From: Nocardioides sp. zg-DK7169
GTDB taxonomy: Bacteria; Actinomycetota; Actinomycetes; Propionibacteriales; Nocardioidaceae
Length of the DNA stretch: 64,000 nt
Reading direction: 5' to 3'
NCBI RefSeq assembly: GCF_013155365.1
Contig: NZ_JABJRA010000005.1
Location: forward strand, 62,001-126,000
Shown: piece after piece, positions 30,746 to 38,645 of the stretch
Layout of the letters: each line of letters begins with the position of its first letter
How positions within the stretch are numbered: the stretch's first letter is position 1
Position numbers and translations under genes: made by a program
The notes under the pieces: model-generated
Database searches by the model: none
What the model saw: the letters and a program-made list of their open reading frames with translations, nothing else
Told to the model about the DNA's origin: nothing

Positions 30746-31288
30746 TCAGGCGTCCAGCGCCCGGCCCCACACCTGAAGCAGGTGTGCGAGCCGGGCGCGG
30801 TCGTCCTCGGGCAGCATCCCCACCAGCCGGTGCTCGTTGGCCAGGTGGGCGCTCATCGCCCGGTCGATGAGCGCGCGGCCCTCCTCGGTCAGGGCGACCA
30901 CCCGGCCCCGGCCGTCGGTGTCGCTGGCGCGCCGGGTGACCCAGCCGCGCAGCTCGCACCGGTCGATCCGCTTCGTGGCCGCACCCGAGGTCACCATCGT
31001 CCCGGCGGCGACCTCCGAGGGCGTGAGCTCGTACGGCGCCCCGGAGCGGCGCAGCGTCGCCAGCACGTCGAACTCACCCTCCCCCAGGCCGTGGGCGGCG
31101 TAGACCGCGAGCAGCTCCTCGCTCAGGCGCAGGGCGACGCGGTGCAGGCGCCCGATCACGCCGATCGGCGAGGGGTCGAGGTCGGGGCGCTCCCGAGCCC
31201 ACTGGGCCATCACCTTGGCGACGTGGTCGGGAGGGGCGTCAGGGCCGTGGCTGCCGACGTGGCCGGGCTCACTGCGCGGAACCGTCAT
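30746..31288 (-). CDS. MarR family transcriptional regulator
   Basis: 180-aa winged-helix repressor. The HTH region is LGEGEFDVLATLRRSGAPYE, then LTPSEVAAGTMVTSGAATKR and a wing with RASDTDGRGRVVALTEEG. The C-terminal dimerisation helices end at LLQVWGRALDA. I chose the ATG at 31288 because TAGATT lies 7 bases upstream. A start at 31318 would fall inside the palindromic operator. It is divergent from the EamA exporter, which it very likely represses together with itself. Confidence 0.88.
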   Translation of the reverse strand: MTVPRSEPGHVGSHGPDAPPDHVAKVMAQWARERPDLDPSPIGVIGRLHRVALRLSEELLAVYAAHGLGEGEFDVLATLRRSGAPYELTPSEVAAGTMVTSGAATKRIDRCELRGWVTRRASDTDGRGRVVALTEEGRALIDRAMSAHLANEHRLVGMLPEDDRARLAHLLQVWGRALDA

Positions 31289-31295
31289 GACCGGG

Positions 31296-31301
31296 AATCT
31301 A
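31296..31301 (-). promoter_or_regulatory. -10 box TAGATT, leaderless start of MarR gene
   Basis: TAGATT-N7-ATG (31288) on the minus strand. The MarR palindrome sits directly upstream, over the -35 region. Confidence 0.5.
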
Positions 31302-31309
31302 TCTGACGC

Positions 31310-31328
31310 GGAAGACATTATGTCTTCC
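31310..31328. promoter_or_regulatory. MarR operator palindrome
   Basis: GGAAGACAT-T-ATGTCTTCC is a perfect 9-bp dyad with a one-base centre. It covers the CATTAT -10-like box (31316-31321) of the EamA gene and lies at about -22 to -40 of the MarR start. A protein bound here would block both promoters. Confidence 0.8.
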
Positions 31329-32327
31329 ATGGAAAGCAAATGGCGCGTCCTCGCGGTCACGGCGATCGCCCCGGTGGCGTGGGGCTCGGGCTACTACGTC
31401 GCCGACGCCCACCTCCCCGCCGACCGCCCGCTGTTCAGCGCGACGGTGCGGGCCCTGCCCTTCGGCCTGCTCGTGCTGGCCCTGCGCCCGCGACTGCCGC
31501 AGGGCATCTGGTGGTGGCGCGCCGGAGTGCTGGGCATGCTCAACATCGCGGCGTTCTTCGTGCTGTTCTTCGTCGCCGCGGCCCGCCTGCCCAGCGGCCT
31601 CGCCGCCACCCTGACCGCGACCGCGCCGATCGCGATCATGCTGCTGGCCTGGGGCCTGGTCCGCGAGCGCCCGCACCCCGCGTCGCTGCTCGGCGCCGCC
31701 CTGGGCGCGGTCGGCGTCGCGGTGCTGGTGCTGCGCGGCGGTATCGACGTCGACTGGGTGGGCGTCGCGGCCGCCCTCGGCGCGGTCGCGCTGTCCTCGG
31801 TCGGCTTCGTGCTGGTGAAGCGGTGGCGCCCGCCGGTGGACATGCTCACCATGACCGGCTGGCAGCTGGTGCTGGGCGGCCTGGTCCTGCTGCCGATCGC
31901 CCTCGTGGTCGAGGGCGCGCCGCCGGCGATCGACGCGGCCGCGGTGGGCGGCTACCTCTACCTGGGCCTGGTCGGCACGGTCGTGGCGTACGCCGTGTGG
32001 TTCCGCGGCCTGCGCGAGCTGCCCGCGGCCGCCGTGTCGCTGGTCGGGCTGCTCAACCCGGTCGCGGGCACCCTCGTCGGGGTCGTCCTCGCCGGCGAGC
32101 TGTTCGGCCCCACCCACGCGCTCGGCATGGCGCTGGTCCTGATCGGCGTGCTGACCGGCCAGCCGGCCGTCATCGCCGCCGTACGCCGCCGCCTCGCGGC
32201 CCCCGGTGCGACCCAGGGCCCGGCCCAGGACTCGGCCCAGCAGACGGCTCAGCAGCCGTCGGTCGACGCCCCGGGCACGCCGGAGCCGGGTGCCGCGCGT
32301 CGGACCACGGACCGGGCCCTGGTCTGA
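31329..32327 (+). CDS. EamA/DMT family exporter
   Basis: 332-aa drug/metabolite transporter with ten predicted helices arranged as two EamA repeats: first repeat WRVLAVTAIAPVAWGSGYYV to about residue 140, second LGAVALSSVGFVLVKRWRPP to about 280. The C-terminal tail is cytoplasmic and rich in Ala, Gln and Pro. The ATG at 31329 follows CATTAT-N7, and an in-frame ATG at 31320 is the alternative. It is regulated by the divergent MarR through the shared palindrome. The substrate is unknown; candidates are amino acids or small toxic compounds. Confidence 0.88.
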   Translation: MESKWRVLAVTAIAPVAWGSGYYVADAHLPADRPLFSATVRALPFGLLVLALRPRLPQGIWWWRAGVLGMLNIAAFFVLFFVAAARLPSGLAATLTATAPIAIMLLAWGLVRERPHPASLLGAALGAVGVAVLVLRGGIDVDWVGVAAALGAVALSSVGFVLVKRWRPPVDMLTMTGWQLVLGGLVLLPIALVVEGAPPAIDAAAVGGYLYLGLVGTVVAYAVWFRGLRELPAAAVSLVGLLNPVAGTLVGVVLAGELFGPTHALGMALVLIGVLTGQPAVIAAVRRRLAAPGATQGPAQDSAQQTAQQPSVDAPGTPEPGAARRTTDRALV

Positions 32328-32333
32328 GGCGGC

Positions 32334-32894
32334 TCAGCCGACGCGGACCTTGACCACGTTGGAGAGCTCGCCGTTGGAGGTGTCGCGCACGCGGAACCTG
32401 TTCTCGCCGGCCTGGCCGGTCTGGACATAGGTGGAGAAGGTGCCGCCGCTGACCGAGGCGGTCACCGGGAAGTCGGTCCAGCCGCCGTCCACGAACCGCT
32501 CGACCTGGAGGATCGCGCCCTCGCCGTCGGGGTAGACCCCGCTGAGGTCGATCTGCTCCATGCCGGACACCGAGCTCTGGGCGCTCTGCAGGGTGATCCC
32601 CTCGTCCTTCGTCGTCTCCGACTCCGACGGGCTCGGACTGTCGGACTCCTCGGACTCCTCGGGGTCCTCGGTCGCCAGGGTGATCTGCGGCCCGGAGTCG
32701 CCGGTGGTGCGCACCGGGTCGGGGATGTACATCGACTGCTGCGCACCGGCGCGGCCGCCCTCGTCGTCCCCGCCAATGCCGAGCATCCGGATGCCGACCA
32801 GGGCGACGAGCCCGATCACCACACCCACGACGACCCCGACGCCCGCGAGCGCGAGCAGTCCGGTCACGACAGGGCGGTCTTGGTGCTGGGCCAC
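32334..32894 (-). CDS. membrane-anchored protein with acidic linker and Ig-like tail
   Basis: 186 aa from GTG. It has a short cytoplasmic start and one strong helix (VVTGLLALAGVGVVVGVVIG to about residue 36). A Ser/Glu/Asp-rich linker follows (TEDPEESEESDSPSPSESE region), then a C-terminal domain of about 80 residues that reads like a beta-sandwich. That domain has ILQVERFVDGGWTDFPVTAS, GGTFSTYVQTGQAGENRFRV and a final SNVVKVRV strand, as in fibronectin/Ig-like or bacterial carbohydrate-side domains. A secreted, anchored orientation is likely. No family assignment is safe. It is convergent with the EamA gene. Confidence 0.75.
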   Translation of the reverse strand: MAQHQDRPVVTGLLALAGVGVVVGVVIGLVALVGIRMLGIGGDDEGGRAGAQQSMYIPDPVRTTGDSGPQITLATEDPEESEESDSPSPSESETTKDEGITLQSAQSSVSGMEQIDLSGVYPDGEGAILQVERFVDGGWTDFPVTASVSGGTFSTYVQTGQAGENRFRVRDTSNGELSNVVKVRVG

Positions 32895-32992
32895 GGTGTC
32901 GTCACTCCCGGTGTGGTCGGCGCTGGGCGGCGGGCGCCTAGGCGTCCGCGCCCATTGTCGTGGACGGTGCCAAGCGACACCACTTCCGGGGC

Positions 32993-33496
32993 TCAGCGCG
33001 GCTCGAGCACCACCACGGGGATCTCCCGGTCGGTCCAACGGGCGTACTTCTCGAAGTCGGCGTAGAGCTCGACCAGGCGCGGCCACAGCTCGGCGCGCTC
33101 CTCGGGCCCGGCCACCCGTGCGTGCACCCGGCGCACCTCCCCGGGGAGGTGGACGGTGGTGTCCGGCGAGGCGAGCAGGTTGCGGTACCACTGCGGGTGC
33201 TGCGGCAGCCCGCCCTGGGAGCCCACCACGACCAGCCGCTCCTGGGGCCCGCTGCCGTCGCGCAGGTAGAGCAGCGGGGTGGTGAACGCGGTCCCGGACT
33301 TGCGGCCCACGTGGTCGAGCAGCAGCGTCGGGACCGGCTTGCGCCAGCCCGCGCCCACCCGCCACTTGTTGCCGATCCGCCCGTTGGTCAACCCGAAGAT
33401 GCGCACCTGGACCCGCGACATCAGCTTGATCACCCGCACCGCCCACGGCGAGTCCAGCCCCGCCGGGCGCTCCTCGGGCATGTCCATCAGCCCCAT
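32993..33496 (-). CDS. F420-dependent nitroreductase-family protein (Ddn type)
   Basis: 167-aa split-beta-barrel protein of the deazaflavin-dependent nitroreductase family. Family hallmarks are PVPTLLLDHVGRKSGTAFTT (Gly-Arg-Lys-Ser-Gly cofactor loop), PLLYLRDGS, LVVVGSQGGLPQHPQWYRNL and a final PVVVLEPR strand. These enzymes use reduced F420 to reduce quinones or nitro and other activated double bonds. An N-terminal amphipathic helix may touch the membrane. It overlaps the SnoaL gene (TGATG) and belongs to the minus-strand arm of the KstR-like divergon. Confidence 0.88.
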   Translation of the reverse strand: MGLMDMPEERPAGLDSPWAVRVIKLMSRVQVRIFGLTNGRIGNKWRVGAGWRKPVPTLLLDHVGRKSGTAFTTPLLYLRDGSGPQERLVVVGSQGGLPQHPQWYRNLLASPDTTVHLPGEVRRVHARVAGPEERAELWPRLVELYADFEKYARWTDREIPVVVLEPR

Positions 33497-33954
33497 CAGA
33501 GCGCGGCCCTGGTCTCGCGCTTCCAGACCAGCTCCTCGTGGAGGTGGCGGCTGCGCCAGCCGTCGGGGGTGCGCACCATGCGGTGGTGGTAGATCCCGCC
33601 GTACTCCACGACCTTGGCGTCCGCGCCCTCCCCCACCGGCATCGGGTTGTGGAAGTACGCCGTGACCTGCGCGGCGTCCGGGTCCCCGTCGGGGGCCAGG
33701 TCCACCATCACCTGGTGCAGCGAGTGCATGCGGCGCGGGAAGAACGCCGGCAGCACCTCGGCCAGCCAGGCCTTCACCACCGGGTAGCGGTCCGCGATGC
33801 CGCCGGTCTCGGTGTAGTCGATCTCGGCGTCCGGGGTGAACACGGTGTCCAGCAGGTCCCACCGGTCGTCGGCGTCCACGGCGCGGGTGTAGCGGTGCAG
33901 GACCTCGGTGATCTCGGCCCGGTCCCGCAGGTCGGCGTTCTGATTCGGCTCCAC
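33496..33954 (-). CDS. SnoaL/NTF2-like fold protein
   Basis: 152-aa protein with the SnoaL-like cone fold. DRAEITEVLHRYTRAVDADD begins the first helix, followed by WDLLDTVFTPDAEIDYTE, RMHSLHQVMVDLAPDGD and YGGIYHHRMVRTPDGWRSRH. This group includes steroid delta-isomerase-like proteins, cyclases and dehydratases. The exact catalytic residues are not assignable, but His, Asp and Tyr residues line the expected pocket. The start is GTG. It is divergent from the LLM gene, with a KstR-type operator in between, and cotranslated with the Ddn-type gene. Confidence 0.82.
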   Translation of the reverse strand: MEPNQNADLRDRAEITEVLHRYTRAVDADDRWDLLDTVFTPDAEIDYTETGGIADRYPVVKAWLAEVLPAFFPRRMHSLHQVMVDLAPDGDPDAAQVTAYFHNPMPVGEGADAKVVEYGGIYHHRMVRTPDGWRSRHLHEELVWKRETRAAL

Positions 33955-33976
33955 GGGACGAACTGTGGCACAGGAC

Positions 33977-33990
33977 TGAAACGCGTTCTA
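33977..33990. promoter_or_regulatory. KstR-type operator (TNNAACNNGTTNNA)
   Basis: TGAAACGCGTTCTA matches every fixed position of the 14-bp KstR consensus TNNAACNNGTTNNA known from mycobacterial sterol catabolism. It overlaps the TATGTT -10-like box (33989-33994) of the LLM operon and lies 23 bases upstream of the SnoaL start. Control by a TetR-family KstR homologue is inferred; other TetR regulators use related sites. Confidence 0.65.
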
Positions 33991-34051
33991 TGTTTCGTCC
34001 AGCGCGCCGCCACGGACGTCGGGGCCGGCGTGCTCGACACCGAGGAGAGCA

Positions 34052-34930
34052 ATGCGGTTCACCTATGCCGAGGCCATGACCCGGGCCGAGAACTACGCCC
34101 CGCTGGCCCAGGCCGCCGAGGCGGCCGGCTACACGAGCATGACCATCGCCGACAGCCTGGTCTATCCCCGGGAGTCGGACTCCACCTACCCCTACACCGA
34201 CACCGGCGACCGGGAGTTCCTGGAGGGCAAGGAGTTCATCGAGGCGATGATCCTGTGCGCCCACCTGTTCGCCGTGACCACCACGCTGCGCCTCACGCCG
34301 TTCGTCCTCAAGCTCCCGGTGCGCCCGCCGGTGCTGGTCGCCAAGCAGGCCGCCTCGCTGGCCTTCCTGTCCGGCAACCGGCTCGGCCTCGGCGTCGGGC
34401 TCTCCCCGTGGCCCGAGGACTTCGCCGCGATGGGCGTGCCGTGGGCCAAGCGCGGCAAGCGGATGGACGAGTGCCTCGACATCGTGCGCGGCCTGACCAG
34501 CGGGGAGTTCTTCGGCTACGACGGGGAGTTCCACTCCTTCGAGCCGGTCCAGCAGTGCCCGGCGCCGACCGAGCCGATCCCGCTGCTGGTCGGCGGCCAC
34601 GCGGACGCCGCCCTGCGCCGCGCCGTACGCAAGGGCGACGGGTGGATGCACGCCGGCGGGAACGCCGAGGAGCTGGACCGGATGCTCGCCCGGCTGCGCG
34701 AGATCCGCGCCGAGGAGGGCGACACCCGCGACGACTTCGAGGTGCACGTGATCTCCGCCGACGCCTACTCCCCCGACGGCATCAAGCGCCTGGAGGACAA
34801 GGGCGTCACCGACTGCATCGTCGGCTTCCGGGTGCCCTACATCGTGGGCCCGGACACCGAGCCGCTGGAGAAGAAGGTCGAGGCGCTGGAGCGCTTCGGC
34901 GAGCGCGTGATCGCGAAGGTCAACCCGTGA
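34052..34930 (+). CDS. LLM-class F420-dependent oxidoreductase
   Basis: 292-aa TIM-barrel oxidoreductase of the luciferase-like family. Typical segments are the start MRFTYAEAMTRAENYAPLAQ, TTLRLTPFVLKLPVRPPVLV, KQAASLAFLSGNRLGLGVGL followed by SPWPEDFAAMG, and IPLLVGGHADAALRRAVRKG with DGW after it. F420 use is inferred from the subfamily. The ATG has GAGGAG 5 bases before it, and transcription probably starts from TATGTT at 33989. It is the first gene of an overlapping run of four, with a KstR-type operator at its promoter. Confidence 0.88.
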   Translation: MRFTYAEAMTRAENYAPLAQAAEAAGYTSMTIADSLVYPRESDSTYPYTDTGDREFLEGKEFIEAMILCAHLFAVTTTLRLTPFVLKLPVRPPVLVAKQAASLAFLSGNRLGLGVGLSPWPEDFAAMGVPWAKRGKRMDECLDIVRGLTSGEFFGYDGEFHSFEPVQQCPAPTEPIPLLVGGHADAALRRAVRKGDGWMHAGGNAEELDRMLARLREIRAEEGDTRDDFEVHVISADAYSPDGIKRLEDKGVTDCIVGFRVPYIVGPDTEPLEKKVEALERFGERVIAKVNP

Positions 34931-36126
34931 GCGGCCACGCGCACTGGGGCCTGGAGGACGGGCCCGGCGCCGGCAAGAACCTCGACCTGACCCGGCCGCT
35001 GACCGAGGCGATCGCCGAGGCCGAGCAGCTGATCGCCGACGCGCCGTTCATCCGCACCGAGGCCGACCTGCTGGAGGGCTACGACTACCTCGCCGGCCGG
35101 ATCCGGATGGCGCTGCAGGCGGCGTTCGACTACGACCTCGAGCAGCCGCTGTTCATCAACCCCACCCACCAGTTCTCCCGCCAGGGCCTGGACAACCCCG
35201 ACGCGGTCTACTTCCACGCCTACCTCGTCGAGGGCGTGGAGTACGTCGTGCGCGGGCGTCGCGGCACCACCGCCGACCTGTCCTTCCAGGTGATGGGCGG
35301 CGGCTACCAGGCGGGGTCCGCGCCGGCCTCGCTGATGGCCTTCGACGACCGCGAGCTCGAGGTGGCCGACGACGGCACCTTCGCCTTCACCTACGTCGCC
35401 GAGCCGGGCGCGAAGACGCTGATCGTGCGCGAGGTCTTCAACGACTGGGACACCGAGGAGCGCGGCACCCTCACCATCGAGCGCACCGACACGATCGGGC
35501 GCCCCCGCTCCCCGCTGACGCAGGCCGGCCTGGCGCGCCGCTACGAGGTGGCCGCCCGCTCGCTGACCAGCTCGATCCGCACCTGGTTCGCCTTCCCGCA
35601 CTTCTTCCAGTACGCCCAGCCGGCCAACGTCCTCACCGCGGCACAGTCCACCCCGGGCGGGCTGTCCTCGCAGCGCTCCTCGATCGGGCACTACGCGATC
35701 GGCAAGGACGAGGCGCTGGTGATCACGGTGCCGCGCTGGGAGGACTGCGGCTACCAGGCAGCCCAGATCGGCTCGGACTGGTACGCCTCCACCGACTACG
35801 AGACCCACCAGACCTCGCTGACCAAGGCGCAGGCGGTGACCGACCCCGACGGCATGATCCGGTTCGTGGTCAGCGAGCGCCCGCCCCTGGACGGCCGCCC
35901 GATCGCCAACTGGCTGGAGACCACCGGGCACCGCACCGGCGCGGTGATGCTGCGCTGGCAGCGCCTCACCCGCGACCTGGGCCCCGAGGACGGCCCCCGC
36001 ACCGAGGTGCTGCCGCTCGCCGAGGTCGCGGCCCGCCTGCCCCACGCCGTACCGCTCACCGACGAGGAGTACGCCGCGCGGATCGCCGCCCGGCAGCGCT
36101 CCGTGGCCCGAAGGATGATCAGTTGA
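34927..36126 (+). CDS. uncharacterised protein of the sterol-regulon type (DUF7064/7065-like)
   Basis: 399-aa soluble protein with no recognised catalytic motif. The N-terminal part is helical (LTEAIAEAEQLIADAPFIRT). The middle is a beta-rich domain (VYFHAYLVEGVEYVVRGRRG, then SFQVMGGGY and ELEVADDGTFAFTYVAEPGA) resembling a jelly-roll. The C-terminal part holds WFAFPHFFQYAQPANVL and WLETTGHRTGAVMLRWQRL. The GTG overlaps the LLM stop (GTGA), and its stop overlaps the SDR start. By order and size it looks like the counterpart of M. tuberculosis Rv3531c, which lies beside an SDR and a sulfotransferase-like gene in the KstR regulon. That match is from memory. Confidence 0.7.
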   Translation: MSGHAHWGLEDGPGAGKNLDLTRPLTEAIAEAEQLIADAPFIRTEADLLEGYDYLAGRIRMALQAAFDYDLEQPLFINPTHQFSRQGLDNPDAVYFHAYLVEGVEYVVRGRRGTTADLSFQVMGGGYQAGSAPASLMAFDDRELEVADDGTFAFTYVAEPGAKTLIVREVFNDWDTEERGTLTIERTDTIGRPRSPLTQAGLARRYEVAARSLTSSIRTWFAFPHFFQYAQPANVLTAAQSTPGGLSSQRSSIGHYAIGKDEALVITVPRWEDCGYQAAQIGSDWYASTDYETHQTSLTKAQAVTDPDGMIRFVVSERPPLDGRPIANWLETTGHRTGAVMLRWQRLTRDLGPEDGPRTEVLPLAEVAARLPHAVPLTDEEYAARIAARQRSVARRMIS

Positions 36127-36968
36127 GCCCCCAGACCGCCGCCGCCCACCTCGAGACCGACGCCGAGGTCGAGGCCCGCTACCGCCCGCTGCCACTGCTG
36201 GAGGGCAAGGTGCTGGTGCTCTCCGGCGTCGGGCCCGGACTGGGCCGCGCCCTCGGCGAGGAGGCCGCCAAGATGGGCGCCGACCTGGTGCTGGCCAGCC
36301 GCACCGAGCGCCGGCTGGAGAAGATGGCCGAGGTCGTGCGCGGGCTCGGGCGCCGCGCGCTCGTCGTCCCCACCGACATCACCGACGAGGACTCCCGCCG
36401 CCGGCTGGTGGAGCGGTCGCTGGAGGAGTTCGGGCAGGTCGACGGCCTGCTCAACAACGCCTTCGGCATCCCGCCGATGGACCCGCTCACCGCGCTCGAC
36501 CTCGACGGCCTGCGCGCGGCCAACGAGACCAACGTCTTCGCGCCGCTGCGGCTGACCGCCCTCTTCGCCGACGCGCTCGCCGCCACCCGCGGCTCGGTGC
36601 TGATGGTGAACTCCTGCGTGCTCTACCAGTCCCAGGAGGAGTACGCCGGCTACAAGCTGTCCAAGGGCGCGCTGGAGCACCTCTCCTCCTCGCTGGCCAC
36701 CGAGCTCGGGCCGCGCGGGATCCGGGTCAACAGCGTCGCGCCGTCCTACATCTACGAGGACGTCAACAAGGGCTACTTCGACTGGATCGCCACGGAGTCG
36801 GGCCGCACCCACGACGAGGTGTACGCCGAGAAGGCCGCCCCCACCGACCTCAAGCGCCTGGCCAGCCCGGCCGAGGTCGCCCGCGCCGCGCTGATGCTCA
36901 CCACCGACCTGTGCTCGGCGGTCACCGGGCAGGTCCTCAACGTCGACTGCGGGGAGTTCCACCGATGA
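36123..36968 (+). CDS. short-chain dehydrogenase/reductase
   Basis: 281-aa NAD(P)-dependent SDR. The cofactor loop is VLSGVGPGLGRALGEEAAKM (GxxxGxG) at about residues 34-53, and LVLASRTERRLEKM follows. The catalytic Ser is in LMVNSCVLYQSQ, with Tyr/Lys in YAGYKLSKGALEHL (YxxxK). The C-terminus closes GQVLNVDCGEFHR. The start is TTG overlapping the previous stop (TTGA), with GAAGGATG upstream. An N-terminal extension of about 30 residues precedes the Rossmann strand. Probably a hydroxysteroid- or hydroxyacyl-type dehydrogenase by context (inference). Confidence 0.88.
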   Translation: MSPQTAAAHLETDAEVEARYRPLPLLEGKVLVLSGVGPGLGRALGEEAAKMGADLVLASRTERRLEKMAEVVRGLGRRALVVPTDITDEDSRRRLVERSLEEFGQVDGLLNNAFGIPPMDPLTALDLDGLRAANETNVFAPLRLTALFADALAATRGSVLMVNSCVLYQSQEEYAGYKLSKGALEHLSSSLATELGPRGIRVNSVAPSYIYEDVNKGYFDWIATESGRTHDEVYAEKAAPTDLKRLASPAEVARAALMLTTDLCSAVTGQVLNVDCGEFHR

Positions 36969-38149
36969 GCACCGAGGAGCTGGGCGCGGGGGGCCTCAAC
37001 GTCATGGCGCGCACCCGCCCGGAAGTCGGCGGCTACGACGACATCGCCGCGGCCGCGATGCGCACCACGGGGCTCACCGACTTCGGCGGCGACGCCCACG
37101 AGGAGGGCCTGCGGATCCTGGTCGACGACCTGGCCTCCCCCGAGGCCGGGCTGACCCCGCGGGGCAACTACTTCCAGCGCTCGGAGGTCAAGAGCGCCCT
37201 GGTCGGCCGGCTGCTCACCCAGGCCCAGTTCGCGGCCCGCCCCGAGCACGCCGACGTAGTGATCGAGCGCCCGATCTTCCTGATGGGCCTGCCCCGCACC
37301 GGCACCACCGCCCTGCACCGCCTGTTGCACGCCGACCCCGCGGCCCAGGGCCTGGAGATGTGGCTGACCCAGTTCCCCCAGCCGCGCCCGCCGCGCGAGA
37401 CCTGGGAGGCCGACCCGGTCTTCGCCGCGATGCAGCAGGGCTTCGCCGCCCACCACGTGGAGAGCCCGGAGTACATGGGGATCCACTACATGGATGCCAC
37501 CACCGTGGAGGAGTGCTGGCGGCTGCTGCGCCAGACCGGCAAGTCGAACTCGTATGAGTCCCTCGCCGAGGTCCCCCGCTACACCGCGTGGCTGGCCGAG
37601 CAGGACTGGACCGACGCCTACGCGCGCCACAAGCAGAACCTCCAGCTGGTCGGGCTCAACGACCCCGAGAAGCGCTGGGTGCTGAAGAACCCCTCGCACA
37701 TGACGGCCCTCGACGCCCTGATGAGCGTCTACCCCGACGCCCTGGTCGTCTACACCCACCGCGACCCGGTGGTCTGCATCGCCTCGTCCTGCTCGCTGTC
37801 GGCCGAGACCACGGCCGGGCACTCCACGACGTACGTCGGGGAGACGATCGGGCGCACCCAGCTGGACCTGTGGTCGCGCTCCTTCCACGCCTTCCACGAC
37901 GCCCGCGCCCGCTACGCCCCCGAGCAGTTCGTCGACGTCGCCTTCGCCGACCTGCGCCGCGACCCGCTGGGCACCGTGGCAAGGATCCACGAGCAGTTCG
38001 GGCTGGAGTGGAGCGAGGAGGCCCGCGCGGCCGCCGCCGAGATCGACCGGGAGTCCAAGGAGGGCAAGGCGGCGCCCTCGCACCGCTACGCCCTCGAGGA
38101 CTACGGGCTCACCGAGGACCAGGTGCGCGCCGCCTTCGACCGCGGGTAG
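36965..38149 (+). CDS. sulfotransferase-fold family protein
   Basis: 394-aa protein with the PAPS-dependent sulfotransferase fold. The 5'-phosphosulfate loop is IFLMGLPRTGTTALHRLLHA at residues 104-123. The 3'-phosphate region is LVVYTHRDPVVCIASSCSLS near 260. RWVLKNPSHMTALDALMSVY precedes it, and DLRRDPLGTVARIHEQFGL follows. A 100-residue N-terminal extension is typical of the actinobacterial group that includes Rv3529c. Its ATG overlaps the SDR stop. In this group sulfation has not been established as the reaction, so an acyl- or CoA-related role remains possible. Confidence 0.85.
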   Translation: MSTEELGAGGLNVMARTRPEVGGYDDIAAAAMRTTGLTDFGGDAHEEGLRILVDDLASPEAGLTPRGNYFQRSEVKSALVGRLLTQAQFAARPEHADVVIERPIFLMGLPRTGTTALHRLLHADPAAQGLEMWLTQFPQPRPPRETWEADPVFAAMQQGFAAHHVESPEYMGIHYMDATTVEECWRLLRQTGKSNSYESLAEVPRYTAWLAEQDWTDAYARHKQNLQLVGLNDPEKRWVLKNPSHMTALDALMSVYPDALVVYTHRDPVVCIASSCSLSAETTAGHSTTYVGETIGRTQLDLWSRSFHAFHDARARYAPEQFVDVAFADLRRDPLGTVARIHEQFGLEWSEEARAAAAEIDRESKEGKAAPSHRYALEDYGLTEDQVRAAFDRG

Positions 38150-38155
38150 CCGCTC

Positions 38156-38614
38156 GTGGCCGACCTCCTCCCCGTCGCCCTGGTGCTCGCGCTCGTCCTG
38201 GGCGGGCTCCAGGCGGGCACCTACTACGCCTGGGCCAGCGGCGTGATGCCCGGCCTGGGCCGCGTCGACGACCGGACCTTCGTGGCGGTGATGCGCGAGG
38301 TGAACCGCGCGATCGTGAACCCGGTCTTCCTCGCGAGCTTCCTCGGCGCCCCGCTCACCGCTGGCGCCGCCGCGCTGGCGGCGAGCGGCACGCCGCGGTG
38401 CTGGGCGGTCGCCGGCACGGCACTCGCCGTCGCGACGGTCGCGGTCACCGGCGCGCGCAACGTCCCGCTGAACGATGCGCTGGAGGCCGGCGGCGGCGAT
38501 CCCGCGGCCGCCCGCGCGGGCTTCGAGCGCGCCTGGCGGCGCTGGAACGTCGTCCGCACGCTCACCTCGACCGGCTCGGTGGCCTGCCTGGGCGTGGCGG
38601 CGTGCCTCTCCTGA
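38156..38614 (+). CDS. DUF1772 / anthrone-oxygenase-like membrane protein
   Basis: 152-aa membrane protein with four helices (LLPVALVLALVLGGLQAGTY; NPVFLASFLGAPLTAGAAAL; WAVAGTALAVATVAVTGARN; TSTGSVACLGVAACLS). The family core TGARNVPLNDALEAG and RWNVVRTLTSTGS (N-x-P-x-N and R-W-x-x-x-N) is present. Fungal and actinobacterial members act as anthrone oxygenases; most have no known role. The GTG lies 6 bases after the sulfotransferase stop, so it is likely the last gene of that operon. Confidence 0.82.
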   Translation: MADLLPVALVLALVLGGLQAGTYYAWASGVMPGLGRVDDRTFVAVMREVNRAIVNPVFLASFLGAPLTAGAAALAASGTPRCWAVAGTALAVATVAVTGARNVPLNDALEAGGGDPAAARAGFERAWRRWNVVRTLTSTGSVACLGVAACLS

Positions 38615-38645
38615 GACCGTGCGACGTGTCCGCGATGATCTCCCC

